DNA of 30,817 nt, from assembly GCA_937926975.1 (NCBI GenBank), contig CALBCJ010000015.1, positions 1 to 30,817 on the forward strand. The letters are read 5' to 3'. A model generated the notes under the pieces. It had not been told where the DNA came from. It saw only the letters and a program-made list of their open reading frames with translations, and did no database searches. Below, one piece after another: positions 28,681 through 30,817 of the stretch. The position numbers were made by a program, and so were the translations under genes. Origin of the DNA: an uncultured Propionibacteriaceae bacterium. GTDB lineage: Bacteria > Actinomycetota > Actinomycetes > Propionibacteriales > Propionibacteriaceae. How positions within the stretch are numbered: the stretch's first letter is position 1; every line of letters begins with the position of its first letter.

Positions 28681-29159
28681 ACGAGGTTTTCGAGCGGGTG
28701 TCTCTGGCGCAGCTGCAGTTCGCTGTAGATGCGACGGAGGGCCGCCCCGAGGTGACGGATATCTGGGTCTACACGTCTTATGTGGGGGGATTCGTGACGG
28801 GGTTCGTGGTCTATGGGGTGGAGGGTCATCAGCCCGTCCAGGAGTACGACTTGGACTCGGTGCTGAGAGAGCCAGTGGGCAGCATGACTGAAGAGTGGCA
28901 GGCTCGCCTTGGGGATGGGATCTCGGACGAGGCAATGAAGTACTTCTATGCCTGCCGGGAGGCTGGTGAGGAGCATCCGTCGCGGATCGTGGTGCACTAT
29001 GATGTGCGGGGCGCGAAGATGGACGCGTCCTTCTCGTACAACAAGCTCGATGAGGGGGAGCTGGACCCTGTGCCGATCTTCGATAAGTGGTTCGTGAACG
29101 CCAAGGCGACGGGGGACTTCTCAGCGGATGCGACAACGGTTCCTGGGTCCGACGGCTAG
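28665..29159 (+). CDS. Immunity protein, paralog 3
   Basis: The 164-residue product starts MSEGVNEVFERVS and is closest to paralog 2. Its C-terminal part has DKWFVNAKATGDFSADATTVPGSDG where the others have EKWLKNAVETGD, given by position. The spacer before it repeats the spacer before paralog 2 almost exactly, so copies 2 and 3 arose by tandem duplication of a unit of about 520 bp. Its stop TAG overlaps the stop of the antitoxin gene on the other strand in a shared CTAG. Confidence 0.7.
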   Translation: MSEGVNEVFERVSLAQLQFAVDATEGRPEVTDIWVYTSYVGGFVTGFVVYGVEGHQPVQEYDLDSVLREPVGSMTEEWQARLGDGISDEAMKYFYACREAGEEHPSRIVVHYDVRGAKMDASFSYNKLDEGELDPVPIFDKWFVNAKATGDFSADATTVPGSDG

Positions 29160-29374
29160 TTCTCGTGGCGGGAAGCGTTCCACTCCACTAGGTCGTCCAG
29201 ATCGTCGTGAGGTCTGACCTGCCGCAAGATTCGGACATCCTGGGCGGCCGCGCGCTCGCGTTCCAGGGCCCGGCTGATGACCGCAGCGCGACTAGGGGTC
29301 TCACCGCGGGCAACGGTCTCATCAAGAAAAGCCATGATGTCGTCGGGGAGCCGCACAGCGATCTGAGTGCTCAT
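29156..29374 (-). CDS. Ribbon-helix-helix antitoxin without an adjacent toxin
   Basis: The 72-residue product begins MSTQIAVRLPDDIMAFLDE, an N-terminal beta strand for DNA contact followed by two helices (ETPSRAAVISRALERERAA), the fold of MazE/ParD/CopG-type antitoxins. The C-terminal tail (DDLDDLVEWNASRHEN) is the usual toxin-binding part and looks complete. A MazF- or ParE-type toxin gene would be expected just downstream on the minus strand, but that place holds the third immunity gene of the opposite strand. CAGGCT lies 6 nt before the ATG, in the leaderless pattern. It lies 93 nt after the TPR gene on the same strand. Confidence 0.85.
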   Translation of the reverse strand: MSTQIAVRLPDDIMAFLDETVARGETPSRAAVISRALERERAAAQDVRILRQVRPHDDLDDLVEWNASRHEN

Positions 29375-29380
29375 GCTCTC

Positions 29381-29386
29381 AGCCTG
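29381..29386 (-). promoter_or_regulatory. -10 box for the antitoxin gene
   Basis: CAGGCT on the minus strand is followed by 6 nt and the ATG at 29374. One base off TAGGCT. Confidence 0.35.
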
Positions 29387-29467
29387 GCGACCTGCATCCC
29401 GGTCTGGGATGCCACCGGTGTGGTTCCCCCGGATCGTGGAGGTTCCCTTTGCTGTCGCCGATCTCTG

Positions 29468-30817
29468 TCAGGTCGACTCGGTGTTCTTCGGCTTGCTGTC
29501 GAGCTCTCGGAGGCGGGTGCGCAGTTCTCTGAAGCCGGGGGGACAGGCGGGATCGAGCAGGGCGTAATCGAGGAGACCACTGAAGGCGGCCTGCTCGACC
29601 GGCTGCCCCGTCCAGACGGGCTCGACGAGGCCTGCGGCCGAGTCGAGATCGCCTTGGGCCGCCAGCGCCAGGGCAGTGGCCATCCGTCCGTAGCTGCCGG
29701 TGACCTCGGGGCGGATAGCGAGCGCTGCGAGCATGGCCTGCCAGTTGCGACCCTCACACAGCAGCCGCAAGGCATCCTCAGCGTCCTCGGGACTCTCATA
29801 GACCGCGTACGCCAGGTCCGGAGCCGCTACTAGCCGGGCCACCTCCAGGATCCCCAGCAGGATGCGCGCCACGTGCTCGGACCGAGTAGCTGCCACCGCC
29901 TGGGCGACAGCGTCTCGGACCTCGTCATCACCCAGGTCCCGCTCCCAGACCGGGACATCGTGGTCGGGCTCAGTGATGTGCTCGGTGAGGTAGTGGCTCC
30001 CCTTCCCCGCCTCGTGAGCCACGAACCACTCGGCGGCCAGTTCCAGCGCTCGGGCGAGCAGGCGTAGATCCCGGGCTACCCGACCAATCCCGGACCGAGC
30101 TACCTCGTCCACCCAATCCGCCAGCTGCCGCAGGGACGGCGCCTCCGGGTAAAGATCGGCTGCGGCCGACAGCCGCACGGAGTGGGCCGTGTTCGGTTGC
30201 GGCCAGGTGGCTTCGAGCAGGTTCACCCGCTCAGCTAGATCCTCACAGTTCAGCCACGCGTGGAGCTTCGCTCTTTCCTCATCGTCCAGCACGAGGGTGG
30301 CCCAGGTTGGCAGTCCCTTTGGATCGATCTGGGCGTGCTGAATCGCTGAGGCTACGGCCCGGCGAGCGCGTCCCAGGAGCATCGGCTCATCGTCCTGGTT
30401 GGCCTCTCGCGCTGCCTCTCGAAGGTCCGGCTCGGGGTTGTCGTCTCGCCACTCGGCTCGGGCCAGCAGAATCAGCGCCCGAGATGCCGGTGAGAAGCGG
30501 TCCAGCCCCTCCACGAAGACCCCAGCTGCTCCCTTCGAGTCCCCACGCTCGGCCATGCGCCGAGCCAGCCGGGCCAGGGAACTCATCAGGTCATCGATGA
30601 AGGCCAGCGGGCTGGCGACCACCAGGTCTCGGCGGAGGTGGGTGGCTTCGTGGGCTGTGGTGAGGGCCTGGTCTCGGTGTCCGGTCTGGGCGAGCTGGTT
30701 GGCGAGGTTGTTCAACGCCATGGCGAGGTCGGGGGTGTAGGCGGCGGGGTTCTGGCTCGCCAGGTTGCGGTAGAGGGTGGTGGCTTCCTCAGCGGTGGTG
30801 AGGGCCTGGTCTCGGTG
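29468..30817 (-). CDS. TPR-repeat protein, C-terminal part (5' end beyond the window)
   Basis: The frame is open to the right edge, so the protein begins outside the window; an internal ATG at 30721 is not a start. The visible 449 codons begin with TPR units of 46 residues (HRDQALTTAEEATTLYRNLA, then ALNNLANQLAQTG, then HRDQALTTAHEATHLRRDL). The DNA word GTGAGGGCCTGGTCTCGGTG recurs at 30660 and 30798, 138 nt apart, showing recent repeat growth. After the TPRs comes about 350 residues of helical, Ala/Leu-rich sequence. Similar TPR arrays in actinobacteria are often fused to NB-ARC, CHAT or AAA domains at the N-terminus, so the missing part may hold a signalling domain. Confidence 0.8.
   Translation of the reverse strand, partial: HRDQALTTAEEATTLYRNLASQNPAAYTPDLAMALNNLANQLAQTGHRDQALTTAHEATHLRRDLVVASPLAFIDDLMSSLARLARRMAERGDSKGAAGVFVEGLDRFSPASRALILLARAEWRDDNPEPDLREAAREANQDDEPMLLGRARRAVASAIQHAQIDPKGLPTWATLVLDDEERAKLHAWLNCEDLAERVNLLEATWPQPNTAHSVRLSAAADLYPEAPSLRQLADWVDEVARSGIGRVARDLRLLARALELAAEWFVAHEAGKGSHYLTEHITEPDHDVPVWERDLGDDEVRDAVAQAVAATRSEHVARILLGILEVARLVAAPDLAYAVYESPEDAEDALRLLCEGRNWQAMLAALAIRPEVTGSYGRMATALALAAQGDLDSAAGLVEPVWTGQPVEQAAFSGLLDYALLDPACPPGFRELRTRLRELDSKPKNTEST
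30660..30817 (-). repeat. TPR-coding repeat with 138-nt period
   Basis: GTGAGGGCCTGGTCTCGGTG (plus-strand reading) occurs at 30660-30679 and 30798-30817. The distance equals 46 codons, one TPR unit. More units are likely to the right of the window. Confidence 0.75.

Noticed and set aside
1..30817. tRNA, rRNA, CRISPR arrays, insertion sequences or an integrase.
   Set aside because: I looked for cloverleaf-like ends, regularly spaced repeats with spacers, and transposase or recombinase motifs and saw none.

Overview
The window is about 30.8 kb of high-GC DNA with strong G/C preference at third codon positions. Gene content points to an Actinomycetota chromosome: a ferredoxin-type sulfite reductase operon preceded by a Cys-containing leader peptide, a roadblock/LC7 protein, type VII-associated toxin genes, and many leaderless starts with a TAGGCT-like -10 box 6-7 nt before the ATG. 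I cannot name the genus.

Layout. (1) 81-2769: three overlapping genes (hexapeptide acetyltransferase, DegT aminotransferase, Gfo/Idh/MocA dehydrogenase) that match the Wlb/Wbp route to UDP-2,3-diacetamido-2,3-dideoxyglucuronate. The matching UDP-GlcNAc 6-dehydrogenase lies apart at 14820-16121. The cassette is flanked by a 45-bp direct repeat and followed by a 114-bp tandem duplication. (2) 3257-5073: divergent MarR regulator and alpha/beta hydrolase with a 23-bp imperfect palindrome over the hydrolase promoter, then a small membrane peptide and a hairpin. (3) 5460-11902: sulfate assimilation operon (leader peptide, sulfite reductase, cysH, cysD, cysN, TauE-like permease, CbiX-like chelatase), with a convergent LysR gene after it. 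(4) 13351-14006: a rhodanese and a small Cys-rich protein on the minus strand. (5) 14150-14520: decayed remnants of two unrelated genes. (6) 16545-18977: two uncharacterised proteins around a roadblock protein.

(7) 19122-22006: the most interesting locus. Three translationally coupled genes have the architecture of an ABC-three-component (ABC-3C) conflict system: a large protein with a possible nuclease-like N-terminus, a small middle component, and a DUF2326-like coiled-coil ATPase. (8) 22017-25622: aldo/keto reductase overlapping a sirtuin, then formate-tetrahydrofolate ligase. (9) 25862-29159: a polymorphic-toxin operon of type VII flavour: YbaB-like protein, WXG100/EspC-like protein, a stand-alone WXG-type N-terminal domain, a separate His-Me nuclease toxin, and three tandem paralogous immunity genes. 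(10) 29156-30817, minus strand: an orphan ribbon-helix-helix antitoxin and the C-terminal part of a TPR protein that runs off the right edge.

How the parts work together. The sulfur operon holds ATP sulfurylase (CysD/N), an iron-sulfur APS-type reductase, sulfite reductase, and a chelatase able to supply its siroheme. It probably responds to cysteine through its leader peptide. The right third of the window is rich in conflict systems (ABC-3C, secreted nuclease with immunity, orphan antitoxin, TPR protein). All family assignments come from reading motifs by eye; no database search was run.
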